A DNA stretch of 26,553 bases from CBDCWA01 sp046048295 (lineage in GTDB: Bacteria; Pseudomonadota; Alphaproteobacteria; Rhizobiales; Hyphomicrobiaceae): positions 1 to 26,553 of the forward strand of contig JBJOGJ010000024.1 in assembly GCA_046048295.1 (NCBI GenBank), read 5' to 3'. The notes below the pieces were generated by a model. The model ran no database searches. It saw nothing but the letters and a program-made list of their open reading frames with translations, and was not told the origin of the DNA. Numbering within the stretch: position 1 is the first letter of the stretch; every line of letters starts with the position of its first letter. Below are positions 7,851 through 16,573 of this stretch, in pieces. The position numbers were made by a program, and so were the translations under genes.

Positions 7851-7863
7851 GGTGTGCGGAGCG

Positions 7864-9777
7864 TCAGGCCGACTTCTTGCCGTCGTCCTTGACTTCCTCG
7901 AAGTCGGCATCGACGACATTGTCGTCCTTGGCTTCGGAGGAAGCGCCGGACGCCTCCTCGCCAGCGCCGCCAGACTGGCCGGCGTAGACCGCCTCGCCAA
8001 TTTTCATGCCGGCCTGCGACAGGGCCTGCAGGGCAGCCTTCAGCTTGTCGGCATCTTCGGAATCGAGCACCGACCGGGCGTCGGCGATCGCCTTCTCCAC
8101 CTCAGGCTTGATGCCCGCGACCTTCTCCTCGTTCTCCTTGAGGGACTTCTCGGTCTGATGGATCAGGTTCTCGAGGTGGTTGCGGTTGTCGACGATCTCG
8201 CGGCGGCGCTTGTCGTCCTCGGCGTGGACCTCGGCTTCCTTGACCATCCGATCGATGTCGGCATCGGACAGGCCGCCGGATGCCTGGATGCGGATCGACT
8301 GCTCCTTGGCGGTCTGCTTGTCCTTGGCGGAGACGTTGACGATGCCGTTCGCGTCGATGTCGAAGGTGACCTCGATCTGGGGCATGCCGCGTGGCGCAGG
8401 AGGAATGCCCTCGAGATTGAAGACGCCCAGCGACTTGTTGTCGGCGGCCATCTCACGCTCGCCCTGATAGACCTTGATCGTCACCGCGGTCTGGCCGTCG
8501 TCGGCAGTGGAGAAGACCTGGCTCTTCTTGGTCGGGATCGTGGTGTTGCGCTCGATCAGGCGGGTGAAGACACCGCCCAGGGTCTCGATGCCGAGCGACA
8601 GCGGCGTCACGTCGAGCAGCAGAACGTCCTTGACGTCGCCCTGCAACACGCCGGCCTGAATGGCGGCACCGACGGCAACAACCTCGTCCGGGTTGACGCC
8701 CTTGTGCGGCTCGCGGCCGAACAACTGCTGCACCAACTGCTGAACGCGCGGCATACGTGTCATGCCGCCGACGAGGACGACCTCGTCGATCTCGGCGGCC
8801 TTGAGGCCAGCGTCCTTGAGTGCCTGCAGGCAGGGGCCCTTGGTCCGTTCGACCAGATCGTCGACAAGGCTTTCGAGCTTGGCGCGCGTCAGCTTCATCG
8901 TCAGGTGCTTCGGTCCCGACTGGTCGGCCGTGATGAACGGCAGATTGACTTCCGTCTGCGTCGAGGAGGACAGCTCGATCTTGGCCTTTTCGGCAGCTTC
9001 CTTGAGGCGCTGGAGGGCCAGCTTGTCGCCGCGTAGGTCGATGCCGTTCTCCTTCTTGAACTCGTCAGCAAGGTAGTTGACGAGCTTCATGTCGAAGTCC
9101 TCGCCACCGAGGAACGTGTCGCCGTTGGTGGATTTCACCTCGAACACGCCGTCGCCGATCTCCAGGATGGAGATGTCGAACGTGCCACCGCCAAGGTCGT
9201 AAACGGCAATCACCTTGGATGCCGACTTCTTGTCGAGCCCGTAGGCGAGGGCGGCTGCCGTCGGCTCGTTGATGATGCGCAGAACCTCGAGGCCGGCGAT
9301 CTTGCCAGCGTCCTTCGTTGCCTGGCGCTGGGCGTCGTTGAAGTAGGCGGGAACCGTGATGACCGCCTTGGTGACCGGTTCGCCGAGCTTGTCCTCGGCC
9401 GTCTTCTTCATCTTCTGCAGGATGAAGGCGGAGATCTGCTGCGGGGAATATTTCTTGCCGTTGGCCTCGACCCAGGCGTCACCGTTCGGGCCCTCGACGA
9501 TCGTGTAGGGAACGAGATCCTTGTCCTTGGCGACGGTGGGGTCGTCGTAGCGGCGGCCGATCAGGCGCTTGATCGCGAAGAACGTGTTCATCGGGTTCGT
9601 CACGGCCTGACGCTTGGCGGGAAGCCCGATCAGTTGCTCGCCATCCTCGGTGAAGGCGACGATCGACGGCGTAGTGTTCGCGCCTTCGGAGTTCTCAAGC
9701 ACCTTGGGCTTGCCGCCATCCATGACGGCTACACAGGAGTTGGTGGTGCCCAGATCGATCCCGATGACCTTGCTCAT
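7864..9777 (-). CDS. dnaK: Chaperone protein DnaK (Hsp70)
   Basis: ATP-dependent chaperone, 637 residues, normal length. The N-terminal phosphate motif IGIDLGTTNSCVAVMDGG begins at residue 5. YDLGGGTFDISILEIGDG and VVLVGGMTRMPRVQQLV mark the rest of the ATPase domain, DVTPLSLGIETLGG the linker and start of the substrate domain, and VVDADFEEVKDD the conserved acidic C-terminus. The ATG at 9777 has AAGGA upstream. It is transcribed leftward from a 194-base divergent gap shared with alkB, which holds a heat-shock-type promoter. With dnaJ, grpE and hrcA nearby, it forms the Hsp70 locus. Confidence 0.98.
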   Translation of the reverse strand: MSKVIGIDLGTTNSCVAVMDGGKPKVLENSEGANTTPSIVAFTEDGEQLIGLPAKRQAVTNPMNTFFAIKRLIGRRYDDPTVAKDKDLVPYTIVEGPNGDAWVEANGKKYSPQQISAFILQKMKKTAEDKLGEPVTKAVITVPAYFNDAQRQATKDAGKIAGLEVLRIINEPTAAALAYGLDKKSASKVIAVYDLGGGTFDISILEIGDGVFEVKSTNGDTFLGGEDFDMKLVNYLADEFKKENGIDLRGDKLALQRLKEAAEKAKIELSSSTQTEVNLPFITADQSGPKHLTMKLTRAKLESLVDDLVERTKGPCLQALKDAGLKAAEIDEVVLVGGMTRMPRVQQLVQQLFGREPHKGVNPDEVVAVGAAIQAGVLQGDVKDVLLLDVTPLSLGIETLGGVFTRLIERNTTIPTKKSQVFSTADDGQTAVTIKVYQGEREMAADNKSLGVFNLEGIPPAPRGMPQIEVTFDIDANGIVNVSAKDKQTAKEQSIRIQASGGLSDADIDRMVKEAEVHAEDDKRRREIVDNRNHLENLIHQTEKSLKENEEKVAGIKPEVEKAIADARSVLDSEDADKLKAALQALSQAGMKIGEAVYAGQSGGAGEEASGASSEAKDDNVVDADFEEVKDDGKKSA

Positions 9778-9868
9778 TAGATAAAATCCTTTCTTCGTTT
9801 GGCGAACCCACTGGTCCGAGAAGCTCAGCCCCGCGCAGGTTCCCTGGTATCTGAATGAGGTTGTGCCC

Positions 9869-9900
9869 CGTATATAAGCAGCGGATTCGAGCGGCGCAAC
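9869..9900 (-). promoter_or_regulatory. RpoH (sigma32)-type promoter of dnaK
   Basis: On the minus strand GTTG (9897-9900) is followed after 18 bases by CTTATATACG (9869-9878). The alphaproteobacterial RpoH pattern is CTTG-N17/18-CYTATNTNNG, so the -10 matches fully and the -35 at 3 of 4. A sigma70 reading, TTGCGC-N17-TATATA, overlaps it. This would put a dnaK leader of about 85 bases after the start point. Confidence 0.6.
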
Positions 9901-9971
9901 GGCGGTGGAAGCGTTTGCCGCAACATAATTGGCTGCGGGCTATGGTCTTGATCAGACAGAGAAATTCTACA

Positions 9972-10622
9972 ATGTCGTCGCGCAAAAAAACGAGCCGAAC
10001 CGGATTGGAGCTGCCGGCTGGCGCCTGCGTTTTCGAGGGTCTGTTGACGACTGTCGAGCAACGCGACTTGTATGCCGAAATCGAGCGATTAGTCGAGTCG
10101 GCGCCGTTCTATGTCCCCAGCATGCCCGGGTCGGGAAAGCCGCTGTCCGTGGAGATGACGAACTGCGGCGTGCTCGGCTGGGTCGCCGACAAGTCCGGTT
10201 ACAGGTACCAGCGCACGCACCCGTTCACCGGGCAGCCTTGGCCGGCGATGCCGGCGATGCTACTCGCCCTGTGGAACGAGCTGGCGGCCGCGCCGGTGCC
10301 GCCGGAGGCCTGCCTCGTCAACCGGTACAGGGGGAAGGCAAAGCTCGGCAGTCACGTCGACAGCGACGAGCAGGCGCCGGAGGCGGCCATCGTGTCGGTG
10401 TCGCTCGGCGATGACGCGGTATTCCATATCGGCGGGACGAAACGCAGTGACGCAAAGGCGCGAGTTGTGCTGAGGTCGGGTGACGTCGTCGTCATGGGCG
10501 GGCCGGCGCGCCTCGCCTACCACGGTATCGACCGGGTGCTGGCAGGCACATCCGAGCTCGTGCCGGGCGGCGGCCGCATCAACCTGACGATGCGGCGCGT
10601 TACGCCCGTGAAAGCCGCGTGA
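9972..10622 (+). CDS. alkB: AlkB-type alpha-ketoglutarate-dependent DNA dealkylase
   Basis: Fe(II)/2-oxoglutarate dioxygenase that oxidatively removes methyl groups such as 1-methyladenine and 3-methylcytosine. 216 residues like E. coli AlkB. Iron ligands His128 and Asp130 (SHVDSDE) and His184 (YHGIDRV), and 2-oxoglutarate-binding Arg202 and Arg208 in RINLTMRR, have the spacing of the E. coli enzyme; LVNRYRGKAKLG precedes the first ligand. The start at ATG 9972 matches family length; ATG 9942 in the same frame is possible, and no strong ribosome site separates them. Divergent from dnaK and convergent with grpE, with only 4 bases between the two stop codons. Confidence 0.93.
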   Translation: MSSRKKTSRTGLELPAGACVFEGLLTTVEQRDLYAEIERLVESAPFYVPSMPGSGKPLSVEMTNCGVLGWVADKSGYRYQRTHPFTGQPWPAMPAMLLALWNELAAAPVPPEACLVNRYRGKAKLGSHVDSDEQAPEAAIVSVSLGDDAVFHIGGTKRSDAKARVVLRSGDVVVMGGPARLAYHGIDRVLAGTSELVPGGGRINLTMRRVTPVKAA

Positions 10623-10626
10623 CGGG

Positions 10627-11331
10627 TCAGCCCTGGCTGCCTTCACCTGCAGGCGGTTCGCCAGCCGAAGGCGGAGCGGCCTCGCCCGGCGCATCGTCGT
10701 TTGCCGGGGGTGCGGGCTCCGACGTGGAAGCCGCCTTGGGGCCGCCACGCGCGACGACGACCATTGCCGGGCGCAGCACGCGCTCGTCGATCGCGTAGCC
10801 GGCCTGATAGACCTGAAGCACGGACCCTGCGGGTACGCTCGGGTCCTGTTGCTCCATAACGGCCTGGTGCAGGTGGGGGTCGAACTGCTCGCCGGCGGGA
10901 TAAAGCCGCCGCACACCGTGGCGCTCGAGAGCCTGCAGGAATGCACGCTCGGTCATCTGCACGCCGTCGAGTAGGACTTTCAAGGTGGCGTTCGCTTCGG
11001 CGGCATCGGGGGCCACGGCCGATATGGCGCGCTCGAAATTGTCGCCGACGCCGACCATGTCCACGGCGAACTTGGAGATCGCGAACTTCGCGAGTTCCGC
11101 CTTCTCGCGCTCGACGCGCTTGCGCAGGTTGTCCATCTCTGCATGGGCACGCAGAAGGCGGTCCGTCAGGTCGGCCTTCTGGCGCTCGAGTTCGATGACG
11201 AGGTCTTCCATCGTCGGCTCGGACGTCGTGTCCTGCGGCGCCTCGGGCGTGTCTGCATGCTCCGGCCGCTGGTTGGCGGCAGCCGGATCGGATTGCGAAT
11301 TCGGTTCGGTTCCGTCTGGCTTGGTGCTCAT
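10627..11331 (-). CDS. grpE: Nucleotide exchange factor GrpE
   Basis: Releases ADP from DnaK. 234 residues. A disordered Pro/Glu-rich start leads into a long coiled coil (about 42-95, with RLLRAHAEMDNLRKRVEREK), then the family signature around RRLYPAGEQFDPHLHQAV and AGYAIDERVLRPAMVVVA. The tail is an unusually long Ala/Pro/Glu-rich extension of about 35 residues. ATG at 11331 has AGGAAAAC upstream, which decides against the open frame to 11406. It follows hrcA by 156 bases on the same strand; it is not adjacent to dnaK, because alkB intervenes. Confidence 0.96.
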   Translation of the reverse strand: MSTKPDGTEPNSQSDPAAANQRPEHADTPEAPQDTTSEPTMEDLVIELERQKADLTDRLLRAHAEMDNLRKRVEREKAELAKFAISKFAVDMVGVGDNFERAISAVAPDAAEANATLKVLLDGVQMTERAFLQALERHGVRRLYPAGEQFDPHLHQAVMEQQDPSVPAGSVLQVYQAGYAIDERVLRPAMVVVARGGPKAASTSEPAPPANDDAPGEAAPPSAGEPPAGEGSQG

Positions 11332-11487
11332 GTTTTCCTGTTCGTTCGCAATACATTGTTTGTTCGCAGCGGAGCTGCTTCCGCCGCGGTGCGATTCGGC
11401 CAACAAGTAACAACTCGATACGGTTCGGACAAGGTTGGCGGCGGCGTCGGCAATGGTGCAGGCCGGCAGTGCGAGAATTCCCGGAGA

Positions 11488-12576
11488 TCAGGTCAGAATG
11501 CGGCCGACAAGGCGAGCGGTATAATCGACCATTGGTATGATGCGGCCGTAATTGAGGCGGGTCGGGCCGATGACGCCGAGTACGCCGACGATCTTCGAGG
11601 ACGTATTATGGAAGGGTGCGACGATAAGCGAGGACCCGGAGAGCGAGAAGAGCTTGTTCTCGGAGCCGATGAAGATGCGTACGCCCTCGGCATCGTCGGT
11701 GCGCTGGAGGAGGCTGATGAGCTCGGCCTTGGCTTCGAGATCGTCGAACAACTGGCGGATGCGCTCCAGGTCGTCGGCGGCGCTCAGATCCTTCAGGAGG
11801 TTCGACTGGCCGCGAACGATGAGGCTCTTGCGGTCTTCGTCGCTGCCGGCCCATTCGGCCAGTCCAGCGCGAATAACCTTGTTGGTCAGCTCGTCTAGTT
11901 CGGCCTTGGCGGTCGACAGGTCGGCTTCGATCCGGGTGCGGGCCTGATCGATCGTCATGCCGCGTATGTGGGCATTCATGTAGTTGGTCGCCTCGGACAG
12001 AGCGGAGGCGGGAAGTCCGGGCGGGAGGTCGACGATACGGTTCTCGACGTGCTGGTCCTCGCCGACCAGAACGACGAGCGCCTTGCCCGGCTCCAGCGGC
12101 ACGAACTCGATGTGGCGGAGGAGGTTGACCTCCTTGCTCGCGAGGACGAGGCCGGCGCAGTGCGACAGGCCGGAGATCATCTCGCCTGCCTCGTTGAGCA
12201 GGCGGTCGACCGAACGGCCGTCATTGGAGCGGATCTGGGTCTCGATCTGGCGGCGTTCGATGTCGGAGAGTTCGCCGATCTCGAGCAGGGCGTCGACGAA
12301 CAGGCGAAGCCCGAGTTGCGTCGGCAGGCGGCCGGCGGATGTGTGTGGCGCGTAGATGAGACCGAGGTGCTCAAGATCCGACATGACGTTGCGGATCGAC
12401 GCCGGGGAGAGTGCGATGGGCAGCGCGCGCGAGAGATTGCGCGAGCCAACGGGTTCCCCGGTCGCGAGATAGGTCTCGACGATAGATCTGAAGATCGCCC
12501 TAGAACGCTCGTTCAGGCGACCTAGCTCGCTCAGGCTGTCCGTCATCTTTCGAACAGTATCAGGTGATTGCTCCAT
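11488..12576 (-). CDS. hrcA: Heat-inducible transcription repressor HrcA
   Basis: Represses chaperone genes by binding CIRCE operators, with GroEL as co-factor in the known systems. 362 residues. N-terminal winged helix (LNERSRAIFRSIVETYLATG, then EPVGSRNLSR and SPASIRNVMSDLEHLGLI), followed by the long HrcA-specific GAF-like and dimerisation region, ending with VLGVIGPTRLNYGRIIPMVDY. Start ATG 12576 is used; ATG 12546 is equally possible because neither has a clear ribosome site. I found no CIRCE element (TTAGCACTC-N9-GAGTGCTAA) in this window, so its targets are probably elsewhere, for example groESL. Heat control of dnaK here is better explained by RpoH. Confidence 0.95.
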   Translation of the reverse strand: MEQSPDTVRKMTDSLSELGRLNERSRAIFRSIVETYLATGEPVGSRNLSRALPIALSPASIRNVMSDLEHLGLIYAPHTSAGRLPTQLGLRLFVDALLEIGELSDIERRQIETQIRSNDGRSVDRLLNEAGEMISGLSHCAGLVLASKEVNLLRHIEFVPLEPGKALVVLVGEDQHVENRIVDLPPGLPASALSEATNYMNAHIRGMTIDQARTRIEADLSTAKAELDELTNKVIRAGLAEWAGSDEDRKSLIVRGQSNLLKDLSAADDLERIRQLFDDLEAKAELISLLQRTDDAEGVRIFIGSENKLFSLSGSSLIVAPFHNTSSKIVGVLGVIGPTRLNYGRIIPMVDYTARLVGRILT

Positions 12577-12685
12577 GGCTCTGCATCACGCGAGCAGTTT
12601 AGTGGCAGGTCCGGGGGCTCGTCAAACGGGTGCATTTCGTCCACACACGCGAAACGGGAGCGGTAGGACCGACGGGAGGCAGCGG

Positions 12686-13462
12686 ATGGGCTGGAGTTGG
12701 CAGGCAAGGGCAACTGTGGCGGGGTTGGCGGCGGTTGCATGGATGGGGGCGACTGGCGCCGGTGTGACGGGAGCCGCGGCTGCCGGCAAGGCGCCGTGCA
12801 AGGCGCAAAGATTCGCAGGCCAGGCTTATGTGGTGTGCAGTATCGATGCGGGCGCGGCGGAGATCAGCGTGCGCTGGCGGGGGGCTGACGGCAAGCCGCT
12901 CGGCTCGCTCGGCGCGGTCGAGAGGGCGGCGCGCAAGGCCGGCAGGCGGCTCATGCTGGCAATGAATGGCGGCATGTATCACGAGGATCTTTCGCCGGTC
13001 GGCTATCACGTCGAGAACCGAAAGAAAATCAATGGCGCCAACACAAGACGCGGGCCTGGAAATTTCCACATGCTCCCGAACGGAATTTTCTTCGTGGAGA
13101 AGGGGCGGGCGGGTGTCATGGAGACGCGGGCGTTCCTGAAGCGCAACCGGCGGCCGGATCATGCAACGCAGTCGGGGCCGATGCTGGTCATCGACGGCAA
13201 GCTGCATCCGACGTTCAGGGCGGACTCGGAATCGCGCTTCATCCGCAACGGCGTCGGGGTCTCGAGGGACGGGAAGGTCGTCCATTTCGTGATCTCCGAC
13301 GAGCCGGTCACCTTCCATGCGTTCGCGAGCCTGTTCCAGCGGCATCTCAAGGTGGCGAACGCGCTTTACCTCGACGGCAATGTTTCGCAGCTGGTCAGTG
13401 CGTCATTGTCGCGGCGCGGTTTCAGGCCAGTCGGGCCGGTCATCGTGGCACTCGAGAAGTGA
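12686..13462 (+). CDS. Exported phosphodiester glycosidase-like protein (NAGPA/DUF2233)
   Basis: 258 residues. A hydrophobic signal segment (about 8-33, ending TGAAAAG) predicts export. The mature part has the hallmarks of the phosphodiester glycosidase domain: LAMNGGMYHEDLSPVGYHVE, QSGPMLVIDG, FIRNGVGVSRDGKVVHFVIS and ALYLDGNVSQL. In other organisms this fold cleaves GlcNAc-1-phosphodiesters; the bacterial substrate is not known to me. GGAGG lies six bases before ATG 12686, which rejects the longer frame to 12575 that overlaps hrcA. It is divergent from hrcA and 143 bases upstream of rph. Confidence 0.85.
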   Translation: MGWSWQARATVAGLAAVAWMGATGAGVTGAAAAGKAPCKAQRFAGQAYVVCSIDAGAAEISVRWRGADGKPLGSLGAVERAARKAGRRLMLAMNGGMYHEDLSPVGYHVENRKKINGANTRRGPGNFHMLPNGIFFVEKGRAGVMETRAFLKRNRRPDHATQSGPMLVIDGKLHPTFRADSESRFIRNGVGVSRDGKVVHFVISDEPVTFHAFASLFQRHLKVANALYLDGNVSQLVSASLSRRGFRPVGPVIVALEK

Positions 13463-13605
13463 TTGCTTGCGACCCGGCGGCGGTGGCGAGGGTTGAACAG
13501 CGCGGGTGGCTGGCGTAGGGTCGCGGCGCGCGAGCGGGGCCGGCAACGGCTGGGCTTCGCCGGTATTCCTCGAGACATCCAAACCAACGAGCAAGAGGCC
13601 TTTGC

Positions 13606-14319
13606 ATGCGCCCCTCCAAACGCAAATCCGACGAGCTGCGCCGTGTGTCGCTCGAGCGGGCAGTATCGATGCACGCCGAGGGATCCTGCGTGATCAAGTT
13701 CGGTCAGACACAGGTCCTGTGCACGGCGAGCGTCGAGGAGCGGGTGCCGCCCTGGCTCAAGGGCGAGGGGCGGGGGTGGATCACCGCCGAGTACGGGATG
13801 CTGCCGCGCTCGACGAGCACGCGGATGCGCCGCGAGTCGTCGGTCGGGCATCCGTCGGGCAGGACGCAGGAAATCCAGAGACTGATCGGCCGGTCGCTCA
13901 GAGCGGTCGTCGATCTCGAGAAGCTTGGCGAGCGGCAGATATCGGTGGACTGCGACGTGCTGCAGGCTGACGGCGGGACGCGGACGGCTGCCATCACCGG
14001 GGCATGGGTGGCGCTGCACGACTGCCTCGAGTGGATGAAGGCGCGCCACATGGTGAAGGAAGGCGTGCTCAAGGATCACATCGCCGCTGTATCCTGTGGC
14101 ATCTATGCAGGTGAGCCGGTGCTCGACCTCGATTACGCGGAAGATTCCGAGGCGGATGTCGACGCAAACTTCGTCATTACCGGCGCGGGTGGGCTGGTCG
14201 AGGTGCAGGCGACGGCCGAGCGGGAGCCGTTCTCGCAGGAACTGTTCGACCAGCTTCTCGGTTACGCCCGCAAGGGGATCGGCGAACTCGTCGAACTGCA
14301 GAAGCTGACTGTCGCATGA
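13606..14319 (+). CDS. rph: Ribonuclease PH
   Basis: Phosphorolytic 3'-to-5' exoribonuclease that trims tRNA 3' ends. 237 residues, usual length. MRPSKRKSDELRRVSLE at the start, the substrate-binding WITAEYGMLPRST, the RTQEIQRLIGRSLRAVVD helix, the core DCDVLQADGGTRTAAITG, and GLVEVQATAEREPFS near the end are all typical. ATG 13606 is preceded by AAGAGG. It opens a plus-strand cluster with a VOC gene, rdgB and hemW, the standard alphaproteobacterial rph-rdgB-hemW order with one gene inserted. No damage is visible. Confidence 0.97.
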   Translation: MRPSKRKSDELRRVSLERAVSMHAEGSCVIKFGQTQVLCTASVEERVPPWLKGEGRGWITAEYGMLPRSTSTRMRRESSVGHPSGRTQEIQRLIGRSLRAVVDLEKLGERQISVDCDVLQADGGTRTAAITGAWVALHDCLEWMKARHMVKEGVLKDHIAAVSCGIYAGEPVLDLDYAEDSEADVDANFVITGAGGLVEVQATAEREPFSQELFDQLLGYARKGIGELVELQKLTVA

Positions 14320-14356
14320 CCGACCGCCGGAGCGCGGCGGCGAGCAGGATAGTGCC

Positions 14357-14767
14357 ATGAAACCAAGCGCGGTTCTGGAGACGGTGCTCTATGCGCGCGA
14401 TCTCGACCAATGCGAGGCGTTCTACCGGCGCGTGCTCGGGCTCGAGCCGTTCCAGTCGGTGCCGGGGCGGCATCGCTTCTACAAGCTCGACAGTCAGGTG
14501 CTGCTGATCTTCAACCCGGATGCGACACGCGTGCCGCCGGCGGGTGACGCGCTGCCGGTTCCGCCGCATGGGGCGCTCGGCGAGGGGCATGTCTGCTTCG
14601 CATGCACGGCCAGCGAAATCGATGCGTGGCGCGGAAAGCTCGAGGGCGAAGGCGTCAGTATCGAATCCGATTTCGAATGGCCGCAGGGCGGGCGCTCGAT
14701 ATACTTCCGGGATCCGGCCGGCAACTGCCTCGAGTTCGCGGAACCGAGAATCTGGGGGCTGGCATGA
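14357..14767 (+). CDS. VOC-fold metalloprotein (glyoxalase/bleomycin-resistance superfamily)
   Basis: 136 residues with the paired beta-alpha-beta-beta-beta pattern of the VOC superfamily: LETVLYARDLDQCEAFYRRV at the start of the first half, GHVCFAC opening the second, and YFRDPAGNCLEFAEP closing it. Plausible metal ligands are Glu8, His78 and Glu126. The substrate cannot be predicted from the sequence; the superfamily covers glyoxalases, dioxygenases and resistance proteins. It is 37 bases after rph, and its stop codon overlaps the rdgB start in ATGA, so translation of the two is coupled. Confidence 0.87.
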   Translation: MKPSAVLETVLYARDLDQCEAFYRRVLGLEPFQSVPGRHRFYKLDSQVLLIFNPDATRVPPAGDALPVPPHGALGEGHVCFACTASEIDAWRGKLEGEGVSIESDFEWPQGGRSIYFRDPAGNCLEFAEPRIWGLA

Positions 14768-15408
14768 GCGGCGGCAGGCGGCTTGCGCGTGGGGATCGTC
14801 TCGTGGTGGCCAGCCATAACGCGGGCAAGGTGCGCGAATTCTCGGACCTCTTTCGTCCGTATGGCCTCGATGTGGTGTCGGCGGGCGAACTCGGGCTTTC
14901 GGAACCGGAGGAGACGGAAACCTCGTTCGAGGGTAACGCGCGTCTCAAGGCGGTGGCTGCGGCGCGGGGCTCCGGCCTGCCGGCACTTGCCGACGACAGC
15001 GGGCTCGAAGTCGCGGCGCTCGATGGTGCGCCCGGTATCTATTCGGCGCGCTGGGCGGGAGCGGGGAAAGATTTCCAGGCTGCGATGCAGCGCGTGCGGG
15101 ACGAACTCCTGGCGCGGGGACATTGGGAGGCTGGTGACGGCAAGCGAGGGCCCGGAGCGGATTTCCGCTGCGTACTCTGTCTCGCCTGGCCGGATGGTGC
15201 GGCGGCCGTCTTCGAGGGGCAGGTGGACGGCATGCTCGTCTGGCCGCCGCGGGGCGAGAAGGGGTTCGGCTACGATCCGATGTTCCTGCCGGATGGCGAG
15301 ACGCTGACATTCGCGGAGATGGAGGCGGCGCAGAAGCACGCCATCAGCCACCGGGCACGCGCATTCGACGCCTTCGTCCGGGGTGCCCTCGATGACGACA
15401 AATCCTGA
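14764..15408 (+). CDS. rdgB: Non-canonical purine NTP pyrophosphatase (RdgB/HAM1)
   Basis: Hydrolyses dITP, ITP and XTP to monophosphates, cleaning the nucleotide pool. 214 residues. The nucleotide loop SHNAGK (17-22), the ETSFEGNARLKA helix, the signature ADDSGLEVAALDG-x-PGIYSARW and the C-terminal SHRARAF are all present. The start at ATG 14764 overlaps the VOC stop (ATGA) and begins directly before the family core; the earlier open frame in the VOC gene is a shadow. Its end overlaps hemW by 17 bases. Confidence 0.96.
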   Translation: MSGGRRLARGDRLVVASHNAGKVREFSDLFRPYGLDVVSAGELGLSEPEETETSFEGNARLKAVAAARGSGLPALADDSGLEVAALDGAPGIYSARWAGAGKDFQAAMQRVRDELLARGHWEAGDGKRGPGADFRCVLCLAWPDGAAAVFEGQVDGMLVWPPRGEKGFGYDPMFLPDGETLTFAEMEAAQKHAISHRARAFDAFVRGALDDDKS

Positions 15409-16573
15409 TCCTGCCGGGTTCGGCGTCTACCTGCACTGGCCGTTCTGTGCCGCGAAGTGCCCCTATTGCGATTTCAACAGTCACGTGCGGGCGAAAGGCG
15501 TCGACGAGGCGCGGTTCCTGGCGGCGTTCGAGAGGGAACTCGGAACATTGCGTGCGCTGATGGGGCCACGAAGCGTTTCGAGTGTATTCATCGGCGGCGG
15601 AACACCATCGCTGATGTCGGCGCGGACGGTTGCCGGCCTGCTCGATGCCGTGTCGCGGACTTGGACCGTTGCGGCGGGGGCGGAGATCACGCTGGAGGCC
15701 AATCCCAACAGCGTGGAGGCGGAGCGGTTCGCGGGCTACAGGGCGGGTGGCGTCAACCGGGTCTCGATCGGCGTGCAGGCGTTGGACGATACTTCGCTCA
15801 AGGCGCTGGGGCGGCTGCACTCGGCTGCGGAGGCAAAGACCGCAATCGGCATCGCGAAGCGGACGTTCGGCAACATCAGCTTCGATATCATCTACGCGCG
15901 GCCGGCCCAGAGTGCCGTGGACTGGCGGCGGGAACTCGGCCAGGGACTCGAACTCGCCGGGGGGCATCTCTCGATCTACCAGCTGACGATCGAGGAGGGG
16001 ACGGCGTATGCGGCCCTCCATGAAGCCGGCAGGCTGGTGCTGCCGGAAGACGAGGCGGCGGAGGAGATGTTCGAGATTGCGCAGGAGATGACCGAGGCGG
16101 GCGGGCTCGCGGCGTACGAGGTGTCCAACCACGCCAGGCCGGGGCAGGAGTGCCGCCACAACCTTCTCTACTGGCGCTATGGCGAGTATGCCGGCGTCGG
16201 TCCCGGCGCGCATGGCCGGATCATCGTCGACGGGCGGCGAATGGCTACCGCCAACGAGCGCAATCCCGAGAACTGGCTCGCCATGGTCGAGGCACGCGGG
16301 GATGGTGCGGGCGAGCGGTCGGTGCTGTCGCGCAGGGAGATGGCGGACGAGGCGCTGCTGATGGGGTTGCGGCTCAGCGAAGGGCTCGATGTCGGCCGGC
16401 TTGCGGCGATCGGGCGCGTACGGCCGGAATCGGGTGTGGTGGCGGAACTCGAGCAGGAAGGACTGCTCACCGTCGCGGACGGCGGCCAGCGGCTTGCTGC
16501 GACCAAGCGGGGGCGGTTCGTGCTCAATACGGTGATCGGCAAGCTGGCGTCGGGGCTGGCGGCTCATTCGTGA
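15392..16573 (+). CDS. hemW: Radical SAM haem chaperone HemW (HemN-like)
   Basis: 393 residues. The radical SAM cluster motif CAAKCPYC gives Cys19, Cys23 and Cys26. There is no fourth cysteine right after the motif, as expected for HemW (haem transfer) rather than the coproporphyrinogen oxidase HemN. Also seen are the GGGTPS loop, ANPNSV, RVSIGVQALDD and LGRLHS, and the C-terminal HemW domain with NLLYWRYGEYAGVGPGAHG. The start is ATG 15392 (an upstream GTG at 15383 is possible), overlapping the end of rdgB. It is the last gene of the rph-VOC-rdgB-hemW cluster. Confidence 0.95.
   Translation: MTTNPDPAGFGVYLHWPFCAAKCPYCDFNSHVRAKGVDEARFLAAFERELGTLRALMGPRSVSSVFIGGGTPSLMSARTVAGLLDAVSRTWTVAAGAEITLEANPNSVEAERFAGYRAGGVNRVSIGVQALDDTSLKALGRLHSAAEAKTAIGIAKRTFGNISFDIIYARPAQSAVDWRRELGQGLELAGGHLSIYQLTIEEGTAYAALHEAGRLVLPEDEAAEEMFEIAQEMTEAGGLAAYEVSNHARPGQECRHNLLYWRYGEYAGVGPGAHGRIIVDGRRMATANERNPENWLAMVEARGDGAGERSVLSRREMADEALLMGLRLSEGLDVGRLAAIGRVRPESGVVAELEQEGLLTVADGGQRLAATKRGRFVLNTVIGKLASGLAAHS

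Noticed and set aside
7750..9036. 428-residue plus-strand frame opposite dnaK
   Set aside because: Antisense shadow of an intact dnaK; Val/Leu/Gly/Asp-rich composition typical of such shadows.
13469..13524. GCGACCC/GGGTCGC inverted repeat before rph
   Set aside because: The 42-base loop and missing T tract make a terminator unlikely; a 7-bp match at this GC content can occur by chance.
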